Source: Pelagicoccus mobilis
Lineage (GTDB): Bacteria > Verrucomicrobiota > Verrucomicrobiia > Opitutales > Opitutaceae
Length of the DNA: 64,000 nucleotides
Direction of reading: 5' to 3'
NCBI RefSeq assembly: GCF_016595505.1
Contig: NZ_JAENIL010000030.1
Coordinates: 34,191-98,190, forward strand
Each line of letters opens with the position of its first letter. The first letter of the stretch is position 1. The position numbers and the translations under genes were made by a program. A model generated the notes under the pieces. That model worked only from the letters and a program-made list of their open reading frames with translations, was not told where the DNA came from and did no database searches. Shown here in pieces: positions 35,224-43,898 of the stretch.

Positions 35224-36333
35224 ATGGCGGATACTGATAAAGAGTCGAAAACTGAAGAGCCAACCGCGAAGCGCTTGGATCAAGCCCGTGAAGAGGGTAA
35301 CTTGCCACAGGCTCAAGAGGTGGGAGTTATGTTTACTCTGCTGGCGGGTTTGCTGGTGGTTATGTTCGCAGGTCGTTCGATTGCGAACGATGTATTCAGT
35401 ATTTCGGCATCTTTTCTTGGTAACCTAGGCGGCGACTCTCTTTCTCGGGACAACATCAGCTTTTTCTTAAGCGAGGTGGTTATCATGTTGGGCAAGCTCT
35501 CAGCTCCGTTTTTGCTGACTGCCATGGTGGCCGGAATTGTCTCTGGTGGATTGCAGACGAAATTCCGACTCACTCCTAAGGCTCTCGGGGTGAAGTTCAG
35601 CAAGTTGAGCCCGATTGCTGGGGTGAAGCGCCTCTGGGGTAAGGATGTACTCGTCAAGTTCGGTATCGATTTGCTGAAGATGGCGGCCATGGGGTTGATC
35701 CTTTGGGTGGCGATGCGGAAGATCGTCAAAGACCCGATCTTTTATGCCGAGGTCGATATCACTCATGTCGGTACCTTCATAACGGATACGATGATCTATG
35801 TCTTCATTCGTTTGGTGGCGGCTGTGGGCGTGATCGCTGTGATTAGCTATCTTTGGCAGAAAAAGAAGACCATGGACGACCTGAAGATGACCAAAGAAGA
35901 GGTCAAACAGGAGCGTAAGGATCAGGACATGAGCCCAGAGCTGAAGAAGGCTCGGATGCAGATGGCGTTCCGTCTCATGCAAGGTCAGATGTTGGGTGAT
36001 GTTGAAACTGCGGACGTTGTAGTGACAAATCCAACACACTATGCGGTGGCTCTCAAGTACGAGCGCGGTGTGGACTCGGCTCCAGTCGTGGTCGCCAAGG
36101 GCGAGAATGCGTTCGCTCAAAGAATCAAGTCGGTAGCGGCAGAGCACGGAGTGCCCGTGGTCGAGAACAAGATGGTCGCTCGTATGCTTTTCAAGGTTTC
36201 ACAGGTTGGGTCTGCCATCCCGATGGAGATGTTCCAGTCGGTGGCTGAGATCCTAGCGTTCGTATACAAGACGCACCGTTACTACTTCCACAAACTCAAG
36301 GCTCGTCGTGCCGAGCTCAAGAAGCGTAAATAA
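35224..36333 (+). CDS. flhB: Flagellar export switch protein FlhB
   Basis: Controls the change from hook to filament export. The 369-residue protein has EEPTAKRLDQAREEGNLPQ at the N-terminus, four membrane helices, and the autocleavage site NPTH at residues 269-272 (cleaved after Asn269). The cytoplasmic tail has KGENAFAQRIKSVAAEHGVP. The stop overlaps the flhA start by one base. Confidence 0.97.
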   Translation: MADTDKESKTEEPTAKRLDQAREEGNLPQAQEVGVMFTLLAGLLVVMFAGRSIANDVFSISASFLGNLGGDSLSRDNISFFLSEVVIMLGKLSAPFLLTAMVAGIVSGGLQTKFRLTPKALGVKFSKLSPIAGVKRLWGKDVLVKFGIDLLKMAAMGLILWVAMRKIVKDPIFYAEVDITHVGTFITDTMIYVFIRLVAAVGVIAVISYLWQKKKTMDDLKMTKEEVKQERKDQDMSPELKKARMQMAFRLMQGQMLGDVETADVVVTNPTHYAVALKYERGVDSAPVVVAKGENAFAQRIKSVAAEHGVPVVENKMVARMLFKVSQVGSAIPMEMFQSVAEILAFVYKTHRYYFHKLKARRAELKKRK

Positions 36334-38561
36334 TGGCAGAACTTTCACAGAATTTTACTCCGGCAAAACTGCTCGCTTTTCTAAAGAGAGGGGATACGGC
36401 TCTGGTTGCCTGCTTGTTTGGCACGGTTTTGCTGCTGGTCTTGCCATTGCCGCCATTGATGTTGGACGTGCTGTTGGCGGCGAGTATCGGAGCCTCTTTG
36501 CTGATCCTTTTGATCATCGTTTACGTCAAAGAGCCTTCTGAGTTCTCCGGATTTCCGACAATCCTGTTGGGAGTAACCATTTTCCGACTCGGGCTGAACG
36601 TGGCTTCGACCCGCCTGATCCTGCTCGATGGCTATGCGGGTAGCGTGATTGATTCCTTCGGTTCTTTTGTAGTTAGAAACAACTACCTGGTGGGAACTGT
36701 CATCTTCCTGATTTTGGTCGCGATCAACTTTATCGTTATCACCAAGGGTGCGGGACGTATCGCGGAAGTTGCCGCTCGTTTCACCTTGGACGCGATGCCT
36801 GGTAAGCAGATGGCGATCGATGCGGAGCTCAACGCGGGCATCATCGACGAGATCAAGGCGACTAAGCGACGCGAGAAGGTGCAAAAAGAAGCGGACTTCT
36901 ACGGGTCGATGGATGGTGCGAGCAAGTTCGTTCGCGGGGATGCGACGGCTGGTATCCTGATCACTGCGATCAACGTGTTGGGCGGTATCGCCATCGGCAT
37001 GTGGCAGCAGGGCATGAATTTCCAAGAGGCGTTGCAGACGTTCACGCTTCTTTCAATCGGTGATGGTTTGGTGTCCCAGATTCCGGCGTTGATCATCTCT
37101 CTGGCGGCCGCGCTTCTTGTAACTCGCAACTCTGGCGAGGACGAGGATCTCGGTTCGCAAATCGGTGGCCAAGTGGCTGCTTACCCGAAGGCTCTTGGCG
37201 TGCTGTCTGGTATGTTGGGGCTCTTCGGATTGATCCCGGGAATGCCTTTCCTGCCGTTCTTCATGATGTCCGCAGGCGTTGGCGCCGGGGCGTTGGCTCT
37301 CAATAAGGTGCAGAGCAAGAAGAAAGCTGAGGAGAAGTTGAAGCAACTAGAAGAGGAGGCTCAGGCGCGGCAGGGAGCTGCTCCAGGAGCGCCGCCTGTC
37401 GAAGATGGATCGAAGCATCTGCCGGCTGAATTTGAAAAACTAATTGAAGTAGACGTGTTTGCCTTAGAAATCGGATTTAATCTTTTGTCGCTCGCGGACA
37501 AGGCCCAAGGAGGCGACTTGTTGGAGCGGGTCACCGGTGTGCGTAAAACCTTGGCTAGCGAACTCGGCATCGTAGTGCCGCCGATTGCGGTTCGCGACAA
37601 CATGGAGCTCGATGGTCAGGAGTACCGGTTCCTCTTGCACAACAAGGAGGTCGCTCGCGGCCAGGTGGTCCCGACGCGTTGGATGGCCATGAACGTGACC
37701 GGTAGCGAAACCGAGCTCAACGGCATCCCGACCAAGGAACCCGTGTTTGGTATCGACGCGGTTTGGGTCGACGAAGACGAGAAGAAGACTGCGGAAATCA
37801 ATGGTTTCTCGGTGGTCGATTCTGCCTCGGTGCTCATTACTCATCTTTCCGAGTGTCTCAAGACGAACGCCCACCACCTGCTCAGCCGCCAGGATACGCA
37901 AAAGCTTGTCGACCACGTGGCGGAATCCCACCCAGCCCTTGTGCAGGAACTGCTTCCGGATCTCGTATCCGTTGGGACGATACATAGAGTGTTTCAGAAT
38001 CTACTTAAGGAAGGCGTGGCCATTCGCAACCTAACCCTGATCCTGGAAGGCATAGGCGACTTCGCTCATATTTCTAAGAACCCGGATGATTTGTCCGAGT
38101 ACGTTCGCCGTCGTACGGGAGAGTTTTTCGTCTCTGAATACGAGTCTGAGAAAGGGGTGCTCAAGGCGATTACCATGGATCCGCGCCTCGAGCAGGTACT
38201 GGCCTCTAAGGTGCAACGCACAAATACGGATTACACACTTTCCCTAGATCCGCAGCTCGCGCAGTACCTACTCCGGGAGCTTGCAATAAAGGCTAATGAC
38301 CAGATCGAAAACGGTCTACTACCTATTCTTGTAACGGCAGCGGAAATACGCTTGCCCTTCAAACGATTCTTTGAACCGTCGCTGCCCAAGCTTAATATTT
38401 TAAGCTATCAGGAACTTCCATCTAGCACTGAGATTATGAATCACGCCATTGTCCTATTCCCGGATTTTGCTCAGAGCGATATGCAGGCCCAAGCTCAAGC
38501 GAATGGAGCGACAAATGCAGCGGCGGACGCCCCGATGGCCGCGAGCTTCCAACCTAACTAA
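36333..38561 (+). CDS. flhA: Flagellar export gate protein FlhA
   Basis: Ion-driven core of the export gate, 742 residues. Residues 1-330 hold about eight membrane helices, including the FHIPEP-family region here as GRIAEVAARFTLDAMPGKQM and AIDAELNAGIIDEIKA; FVRGDATAGILITAINVLGG follows. Residues about 360-715 form the nonameric cytoplasmic ring (VRRRTGEFFVSEYESE-type segment near 590). Between them is a charged linker with Gln/Ala/Pro. Confidence 0.97.
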   Translation: MAELSQNFTPAKLLAFLKRGDTALVACLFGTVLLLVLPLPPLMLDVLLAASIGASLLILLIIVYVKEPSEFSGFPTILLGVTIFRLGLNVASTRLILLDGYAGSVIDSFGSFVVRNNYLVGTVIFLILVAINFIVITKGAGRIAEVAARFTLDAMPGKQMAIDAELNAGIIDEIKATKRREKVQKEADFYGSMDGASKFVRGDATAGILITAINVLGGIAIGMWQQGMNFQEALQTFTLLSIGDGLVSQIPALIISLAAALLVTRNSGEDEDLGSQIGGQVAAYPKALGVLSGMLGLFGLIPGMPFLPFFMMSAGVGAGALALNKVQSKKKAEEKLKQLEEEAQARQGAAPGAPPVEDGSKHLPAEFEKLIEVDVFALEIGFNLLSLADKAQGGDLLERVTGVRKTLASELGIVVPPIAVRDNMELDGQEYRFLLHNKEVARGQVVPTRWMAMNVTGSETELNGIPTKEPVFGIDAVWVDEDEKKTAEINGFSVVDSASVLITHLSECLKTNAHHLLSRQDTQKLVDHVAESHPALVQELLPDLVSVGTIHRVFQNLLKEGVAIRNLTLILEGIGDFAHISKNPDDLSEYVRRRTGEFFVSEYESEKGVLKAITMDPRLEQVLASKVQRTNTDYTLSLDPQLAQYLLRELAIKANDQIENGLLPILVTAAEIRLPFKRFFEPSLPKLNILSYQELPSSTEIMNHAIVLFPDFAQSDMQAQAQANGATNAAADAPMAASFQPN

Positions 38562-38576
38562 GGAACCTGATTTTTC

Positions 38577-39911
38577 ATGAGCCAAGACTCCACACCTGCA
38601 GGCACACAGATCAAGCTCCTCGTTAATACAGCGAGCGAGGCGGTCAGCGTCATCCGCGAGAAATATGGCGAGATGGCCCGCGTGCTTTCGGTCAAGCAAG
38701 TTGAAGCCGGCGGGCTTAAGCGACTTGTTAGCAAGCCGAAGCTGGAGGTGATCGTGGAGATCACAGGCGATGCGAGCTCGCCAAAGCCAGAGGCGTCTAA
38801 GCCGGCAACCCAAGAAGCTCAGGCTGCGGCTCCTTCTGCAGCGGCTCAGGAAAAGGCTCCTGAACAGCAAGCGGTCTCCGAAGAGCCAAGTGCGACTGCT
38901 CCTCTCAATAAGAGCCCGATAGGCGATCTGTATTCAAAAAGTGAATCAAGCGAGTCGTCAGGTGATTACTTTGCTCAATTTGAAGCCGAGACGCCAGCTC
39001 CGGAGTCGGAAGACGCAAAAGCTCCAGAGATTGCTCAAAGCGAAGCTCCTTTGGGGTCCGCGGCTAATCCGGTGCAGCGAGGAACTCTTGACGCAGTGCA
39101 GCGAGCGATCTCCATGTTGGAATCGATCGGCTTTGATCGGTCCTTGATCGAGCGCGTTCGCTCTGAAGTCGATTTTCGCGATATCGGAACTTTGCCGACA
39201 ATGGATCTGTATGCCAAGATTTGCGATTGGCTACGTGTCCACTTTCCTCATACGGAAAGGCCGAACTTGAATCATCGGAGAGCCTTTATCGGCTGCAGTG
39301 GAGTGGGGAAGACTTCCGCTCTCTGTAAGATGCTGTCTGCGGATGTTTTTCTAAATGGATTGGCTCCTAGCGTGTTGAAGGTCGATTCCGATCTGCCGAA
39401 CCCAAGTGACGGGCTAGAGGTATTCTGCGATATCATGGGAGTAGGGCTTGCTCGTTCTGCCAGCGAGGTTGGGGAGATAGGTCCGGAACGTCCTTTGCTT
39501 GTAGATATGCCCGGCTACAGTCTTGAGGATCGCAGCTCGATCGATTCGTGTCGTGAGAATTTGGATGCGCTCGGAATTGATGAGCGGATCCTGGTAGTAA
39601 ATGCTGCCTATGAAGCGGAATTGATTGCCGACATGTTGGCGGCAGGCGAATCCATCGGAGCGAACAAGGTAGTGTTTACCCACGTAGAGGAGACCCGGAA
39701 AGCGGGCAAACTTTGGAAGTTTTTGTTAAATCGCCGGATGCAGCCTTTGTTCTTTAGTGAAGGCCCGAATCCAGCTGGTGAATACACTATGGAAACCTAT
39801 AGCTACTTGCTGGAACGATCTTTCCCGAACGGGAGAGAATTGGCCGCTTCGGCCAAGCGTCGAGGCTCGGTAGCTGCAACTCAACCAGGAGGGGCGTCGA
39901 TTAAGTCATGA
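38577..39911 (+). CDS. flhF: FlhF-like SRP-family GTPase with altered GTP-site motifs
   Basis: FlhF places the flagellum at the pole. The 444-residue protein has a short N-terminal domain (KLLVNTASEAVSVIREKYGE), a Pro/Ala/Glu linker of about 100 residues, and a C-terminal NG-like domain. The P-loop GCSGVGKTS (239-247) is intact. Other motifs are changed: DMPG (310-313) stands where SRP GTPases have DTAGR, and THVEE (368-372) where they have TKLDE. GTP-dependent dimerisation may be reduced or lost. It follows flhA as usual. Confidence 0.8.
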   Translation: MSQDSTPAGTQIKLLVNTASEAVSVIREKYGEMARVLSVKQVEAGGLKRLVSKPKLEVIVEITGDASSPKPEASKPATQEAQAAAPSAAAQEKAPEQQAVSEEPSATAPLNKSPIGDLYSKSESSESSGDYFAQFEAETPAPESEDAKAPEIAQSEAPLGSAANPVQRGTLDAVQRAISMLESIGFDRSLIERVRSEVDFRDIGTLPTMDLYAKICDWLRVHFPHTERPNLNHRRAFIGCSGVGKTSALCKMLSADVFLNGLAPSVLKVDSDLPNPSDGLEVFCDIMGVGLARSASEVGEIGPERPLLVDMPGYSLEDRSSIDSCRENLDALGIDERILVVNAAYEAELIADMLAAGESIGANKVVFTHVEETRKAGKLWKFLLNRRMQPLFFSEGPNPAGEYTMETYSYLLERSFPNGRELAASAKRRGSVAATQPGGASIKS

Positions 39912-40180
39912 TGTACTCAATGCTCATGGGAGGGATGATTGGATTCATCTCAATGTTTCTCATCGGCTTGGCGGTCGGCAAAACTCCTCTTAGCGCCCTC
40001 GGGCAAGCCAGCATCGGAAGCTTCCTTTGCGGTCTGCTTTTCCTGTGGGTCGGACAAATTTGGATAAGGAATGTAAAGCAAATGCTCATGGAGAAGCGTC
40101 AAGCCGCCATTGCTGCGATGGCGGAGGCTGAAGAAAGAAGACAGCAAGATGCTAAAGAGCGCGGATCTAAACCCGTATAA
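39908..40180 (+). CDS. Small two-helix membrane protein of the flhF-fliA interval
   Basis: A 90-residue protein with two hydrophobic helices (about 6-24 and 32-52, with VGKTPLSALGQASIGSF between) and a basic/acidic helical tail (KRQAAIAAMAEAEERRQQ). Its ATG overlaps the flhF stop, and it ends 15 bases before fliA. The position is where flhG/fleN is often found, but there is no ATPase motif. I do not recognise the family; a role near FlhF at the membrane is only suggested by coupling. Confidence 0.75.
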   Translation: MMYSMLMGGMIGFISMFLIGLAVGKTPLSALGQASIGSFLCGLLFLWVGQIWIRNVKQMLMEKRQAAIAAMAEAEERRQQDAKERGSKPV

Positions 40181-40194
40181 ATACCCAACCAACT

Positions 40195-41004
40195 ATGAAT
40201 GATATTAACGTGAAGGAGAGGAAGGACAGTTCAAAGGGGAAGAAAGCCCAGGCCGCCAAAGCCTACGGGGTGGGCGACTCTGCGAAGCCGCCTGTCCAGC
40301 AAGCGGAACTTTTCGAGACCTACATGCCCTTAGTGCGCTCGATTGTGGCCCGCATCAAAATCAACCTGCCGCCGCACATCGATGAGCAAGACCTGCACAG
40401 CGTCGGCATCACTGGCTTGATCGCCGCCCTCAAGAAGTACGACCCTGCCCAGAAGAAGTCTTTTGGCTCGTACGCGGCGATGCGTATCCGTGGATCGATC
40501 CTCGACGAGCTTCGTCGCATGGACTGGATGCCGCGTAACGCACGAACCAATTTCAAGAAACTCCGCGCTACGATCGAGGAGGTGGAGCAGCGCCTCGGCC
40601 GCCCGGCGACCGAGGAGGAGATCCGCAACGAGCTAGGCCTCAGCCATAAGGAGTACGACCAGTTGATGGCGGAGACGCGTCCGGTCAGCTTCCTGCCGCT
40701 CGACAATGCGGCTGCTGGCGGCGACGACGGCGAAGGGGCGGACCTTTACGAGGTGATCCCGGACGACAATGTCATGCCGGTCACCAACAAGATGGAGAAG
40801 GACGAGGTGACTCGTCTGGTTGCGGAGCGTATCAACCAGCTCCCGGAGACCCCGCGCAAGGTTTTGGCGATGTACTATTTCCAGGACATGCGTCTGGCGG
40901 AAATCGCTGAAGTGTTTGGACTTACGGAATCCCGTATTTGCCAGATCCACTCGCAGGCCATCATCAGTTTGAGAAGCTACATCACGAATGTGATGCATAA
41001 GTAG
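40195..41004 (+). CDS. fliA: RNA polymerase sigma factor for flagellar genes (sigma-28)
   Basis: FliA/WhiG-type sigma factor of 269 residues. Region 2 reads YMPLVRSIVARIKINLPPHI, GLIAALKKYDPAQKKSFGSY and MRIRGSILDELRRMDWMPR. Region 3 includes RLGRPATEEEIRNELGL, and region 4 LPETPRKVLAMYYFQDMRLA and EIAEVFGLTESRICQIHSQA. It should read promoters of the form TAAA-N15-GCCGATAA, and such a site precedes motA directly downstream. Its antagonist FlgM was not found in the window. Confidence 0.96.
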   Translation: MNDINVKERKDSSKGKKAQAAKAYGVGDSAKPPVQQAELFETYMPLVRSIVARIKINLPPHIDEQDLHSVGITGLIAALKKYDPAQKKSFGSYAAMRIRGSILDELRRMDWMPRNARTNFKKLRATIEEVEQRLGRPATEEEIRNELGLSHKEYDQLMAETRPVSFLPLDNAAAGGDDGEGADLYEVIPDDNVMPVTNKMEKDEVTRLVAERINQLPETPRKVLAMYYFQDMRLAEIAEVFGLTESRICQIHSQAIISLRSYITNVMHK

Positions 41005-41022
41005 ATTTCTTCATTCGCTGAG

Positions 41023-41049
41023 TAAAGTTCTCTCCCGGAACTCCGATAG
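41023..41049 (+). promoter_or_regulatory. Sigma-28 promoter before motA
   Basis: TAAAGTTC, eleven bases, TCCGATAG. The consensus is TAAAGTTT-N11-GCCGATAA, so 13 of 16 bases match with exact spacing. A ribosome site AGGAG overlaps its end (41048-41052) and motA starts at 41065. Confidence 0.85.
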
Positions 41050-41064
41050 GAGAGACCACGAGCT

Positions 41065-41925
41065 ATGTTTATCATCATCGGCAGTCTTATCGTAGTCGGT
41101 TCCGCAGTCACGGCCTTCCTTATGGCCGGCGGAAACCTGATCCTGCTTTGGCACCCGGCGGAAATCATCGCGATTGGCGGGATTACCATCGGGGTGGCGG
41201 TTATCAGTGCTCCGAAGGACGTCCTCATCCATACTATCCACGCATGTATCGGCGCCCTCAAGGGGTCTGGTCCGGGCAAGGATGACTACTTGGATCTGAT
41301 GAAGGTGATGTACGAACTCTTCATGCTAGGTCGCCGCAATGGCCTGCTAGCCCTCGACGAGCATGTGAGCTCCCCTGAGTCCTCCACCATCTTCCAGAAC
41401 TATCCGAAGTTTCTGGCGGATAAGGAAAAGGTGACATTTCTCTGTTCGGCCCTCCGTCCGATAATCGACGGTAAGATAAAGCCGGACCAATTGGAGCCGC
41501 TTCTCAAAGCGGAGATCGACGCCAAGAAGCACGCAGCGCATGGCCCGATCAACGTTCTCCATCTTCTCGGCGACTCTCTCCCTGGTATTGGTATCGTGGC
41601 GGCGGTTATGGGTATTATCCTGACCATGAGTTACCTCGACCAGAGCGTGATGGTGATCGGCGGCAAGATTTCGGCGGCGCTCTCCGGTACTTTCCTTGGT
41701 ATCTTCGCGGCGTACGGATTCATTAATCCGCTCTGTAACGTGATCGAATTCGGCAACGAGGCGGAAGAAACCTACTACATCTGTATGTCTCGTTCGATCG
41801 GGGCATTCGCCCGCGGTCTCGCTCCTATCATGGCGGTCGAGCTGGCGCGTCGTAGCTTGGAGGCCAGCATGGTGCCGAGCGCGGATGACCTGGAAAACAT
41901 TTTGAAGTCCTCCACTGGAGGCTGA
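41065..41925 (+). CDS. motA: Flagellar motor stator protein MotA
   Basis: Stator subunit of 286 residues with four membrane helices. It starts MFIIIGSLIVVGSAVTAFLM, carries HPAEIIAIGGITIGV, the cytoplasmic loop with charged torque residues (RRNGLLALDEHV), and LGDSLPGIGIVAAVMGIILT. It is transcribed with motB from a sigma-28 promoter. Confidence 0.96.
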   Translation: MFIIIGSLIVVGSAVTAFLMAGGNLILLWHPAEIIAIGGITIGVAVISAPKDVLIHTIHACIGALKGSGPGKDDYLDLMKVMYELFMLGRRNGLLALDEHVSSPESSTIFQNYPKFLADKEKVTFLCSALRPIIDGKIKPDQLEPLLKAEIDAKKHAAHGPINVLHLLGDSLPGIGIVAAVMGIILTMSYLDQSVMVIGGKISAALSGTFLGIFAAYGFINPLCNVIEFGNEAEETYYICMSRSIGAFARGLAPIMAVELARRSLEASMVPSADDLENILKSSTGG

Positions 41926-41934
41926 TCTGAGTAG

Positions 41935-42717
41935 ATGAAGCAAACGGGTACACACCATGGCGGTGCTTGGAAGGTCGCATACGCGGACTTCGTGACCGCG
42001 ATGATGGCGCTTTTCATGGTTCTCTGGCTGACTTCCCAGAACGAGAGCTTGAAGCGGGAGTTGTCCGAGTACTTCCAGGACCCGTACAACACGCCGATGG
42101 ACAATTCCATGGGGGTCATCGACAGCAAGAGCGAGGGCCAGCCCAAGAAGGACACGCAAGGCCAGGCCAAGGGTAAGGCGGAGATTTCCGACTTTAAGGT
42201 GCTCTACGACATGGCTCAGGAGTTCATGCGACTGCTGAATATCGAGAGCTCGGATCCGGACCAGAAACCGATCGACCTCGACGTGACGAGCGACGGGCTT
42301 CGTGTAACGCTCTACGATCGGGATGCTCATCCATTTTTCGTGGAAAATACTGCGGACTACACCCCTTGGGGCGCGTTCGTGGTGGAAACGCTGGCTTGGT
42401 TGGTGCAGCGCCACGGGTTCATGGTGCGGGTCGATGGCTACGTTTCGGAAGGCTTCGAGGGCGATGGCTGGGATTACACCGCTTGGGAGCTCTCGAGTGA
42501 CCGGGCAAACATGACACGTCGCCTCCTTGAGCGCTATGGCGTGCGAGCAGGCCAGTTTAAGGCGGTGACGGCGCATGGGACGACCGAGCCGTTGCCATTT
42601 GTGCATCCTTCGGCGGAGGCGAACGACCGGGTTTCGATAAGCCTTGTCTTGTCCGAGCTCTACAACAGTCTTGAAGACCGCGAGTCAGAGGGGGACCCTC
42701 CCTCGTTCCCAGAGTAA
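41935..42717 (+). CDS. motB: Flagellar motor stator protein MotB
   Basis: Stator subunit of 260 residues. The N-terminal helix GAWKVAYADFVTAMMALFMV carries the ion-binding Asp at position 18, and the sequence resembles proton-type MotB. The C-terminal OmpA-like peptidoglycan-binding domain has WELSSDRANMTRRLLERYGV and ends NDRVSISL, where NRRI is more usual. A Lys/Gln/Gly linker (about 55-85) follows the plug. Confidence 0.95.
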   Translation: MKQTGTHHGGAWKVAYADFVTAMMALFMVLWLTSQNESLKRELSEYFQDPYNTPMDNSMGVIDSKSEGQPKKDTQGQAKGKAEISDFKVLYDMAQEFMRLLNIESSDPDQKPIDLDVTSDGLRVTLYDRDAHPFFVENTADYTPWGAFVVETLAWLVQRHGFMVRVDGYVSEGFEGDGWDYTAWELSSDRANMTRRLLERYGVRAGQFKAVTAHGTTEPLPFVHPSAEANDRVSISLVLSELYNSLEDRESEGDPPSFPE

Positions 42718-42719
42718 AT

Positions 42720-42974
42720 ATGGATAGCTATCTTTCAGGCAGAGAACAACTTGGGGAATCCAAGAAATCAAAGGATTCGCTTGAGCTTTCAGCTCCCGAA
42801 GCAGGGCTCGGGCAGTTGGCGATGCCGCCTGCGGAGGACCGTGCCGAAAGCGAGGTCTGCGGAGAGGGCGGAAGCAAGGTCTCCTACGTCTCGGAGGAGG
42901 GCCGCGTGACCAAGATCGTAGTCACCTGCAAGTGTGGCCAGATCACCGAGATAGACTGCAAATACGAGGAGTAA
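42720..42974 (+). CDS. Small Cys-containing protein of the mot operon
   Basis: An 84-residue protein starting two bases after motB. The N-terminal half is polar and probably disordered. The C-terminal part, VTKIVVTCKCGQITEIDCKY, has a CxCG...C cluster that could bind a metal such as zinc, together with an upstream Cys at about 47. No membrane segment. I recognise no family. Co-transcription with motA-motB from the sigma-28 promoter suggests a motility role. Confidence 0.7.
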   Translation: MDSYLSGREQLGESKKSKDSLELSAPEAGLGQLAMPPAEDRAESEVCGEGGSKVSYVSEEGRVTKIVVTCKCGQITEIDCKYEE

Positions 42975-43065
42975 TTGCTGCAGTTCCTGCCCTTGGGTGA
43001 GGGAAAAAATTGCCCCCAAGAAAGTGTGGTTTCGCAAGTCGCTGATAGGTAGTGTTTTGTGAGAT

Positions 43066-43081
43066 TGGCATATGGGTTGCT
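43066..43081 (+). promoter_or_regulatory. Sigma-54 promoter before flgF
   Basis: TGGCATA, four bases, TTGCT: a full -24/-12 match. The expected start near 43092 is only about four bases before the flgF start codon. AAGTCGCTGATA lies 30 bases upstream (43036-43047). Confidence 0.85.
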
Positions 43082-43095
43082 TAGTTGGCAGCCAA

Positions 43096-43848
43096 ATGTT
43101 GAACGGAGTCTACCAAAACGCAGCGGCCATGACGGGCCTAGAGCACTGGAACAATTCTATTGCTCAGAATATCGCGCAGTCCTCTACGCCTGGGTATAAG
43201 AAGGCGACGCTCTCCTTTGAGGGAGTGGAAGCGGGCAATGTAGGCATCCAGAACGAGTTTGGTAAGACCCTCGAGCATGCGACGCTGCAGACGAAGGGAG
43301 TCGGTTCGGTCGATTTCACCAGCGGCTCGATTGTTCACACCAACGGCGACTTCGATTTCGCGATCGAAGGAGACGGCTTTTTCGAAGTGCGAGCCGACGA
43401 CGGTCAAATCGTCTACACTCGAGACGGGCAGTTCAAGGTGAACGACCAAGGCGAGCTCGTCACCAAGCAAGGCTTCAACGTTCTCGACGACACCCGCAAC
43501 GCGATCGAGCTCGATCTGACTCGTGGCAAGCTGCAAGCCGCCAACGACGGCACGCTCCGTCAGAACGGTATCATGGTGGCAGAGCTGAGCATTCGCGGCA
43601 TCAAGAACCCCGGTGATCTTATTCGTTCCCATGGCGGGTTTATCCTTCCGGGAGGCGAGCAAGGAGTGACCCGTCACTTGGAGAACGCGTTTGTCCGTCA
43701 AGGGGCTCTCGAGCAGAGCAACGTTTCCGCCACCACGGAGATGATCAATCTGATCAGCGTCTCCCGCTCCTTTCAAATCAACCAGCGCGTCGTCCAGCAA
43801 CAAGACCAGTTGCTCGGCAAGGCGATCCAGTCCCTCGGAGGCCGCTAG
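43096..43848 (+). CDS. flgF: Flagellar basal-body rod protein FlgF-like
   Basis: Rod protein of the FlgE/F/G family. The product from 43096 is 250 residues and starts MLNGVYQNAAAMTGLEHWNN. It carries IAQNIAQSSTPGYKKA, FDFAIEGDGFFEVRADDG, YTRDGQFKVNDQGELVT and the C-terminal MINLISVSRSFQINQRVV. An earlier ATG at 43072 is rejected because it lies within the sigma-54 promoter. First gene of the flgF-to-fliC run. It is called FlgF because a second, more canonical FlgG follows. Confidence 0.88.
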   Translation: MLNGVYQNAAAMTGLEHWNNSIAQNIAQSSTPGYKKATLSFEGVEAGNVGIQNEFGKTLEHATLQTKGVGSVDFTSGSIVHTNGDFDFAIEGDGFFEVRADDGQIVYTRDGQFKVNDQGELVTKQGFNVLDDTRNAIELDLTRGKLQAANDGTLRQNGIMVAELSIRGIKNPGDLIRSHGGFILPGGEQGVTRHLENAFVRQGALEQSNVSATTEMINLISVSRSFQINQRVVQQQDQLLGKAIQSLGGR

Positions 43849-43898
43849 TAGCGAGCCCGGCTCAACCCAACTAATTTAATCAACCCAGCTAACCAACC

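Noticed and set aside
42985..43025. CTTGGG...CCCAAG after the mot operon considered as a terminator
   Set aside because: The loop is large, the stem is six pairs and there is no T-run after it.
43086..43104. Second TGGCA considered as another sigma-54 site over the flgF start
   Set aside because: No TTGC at the required spacing follows.
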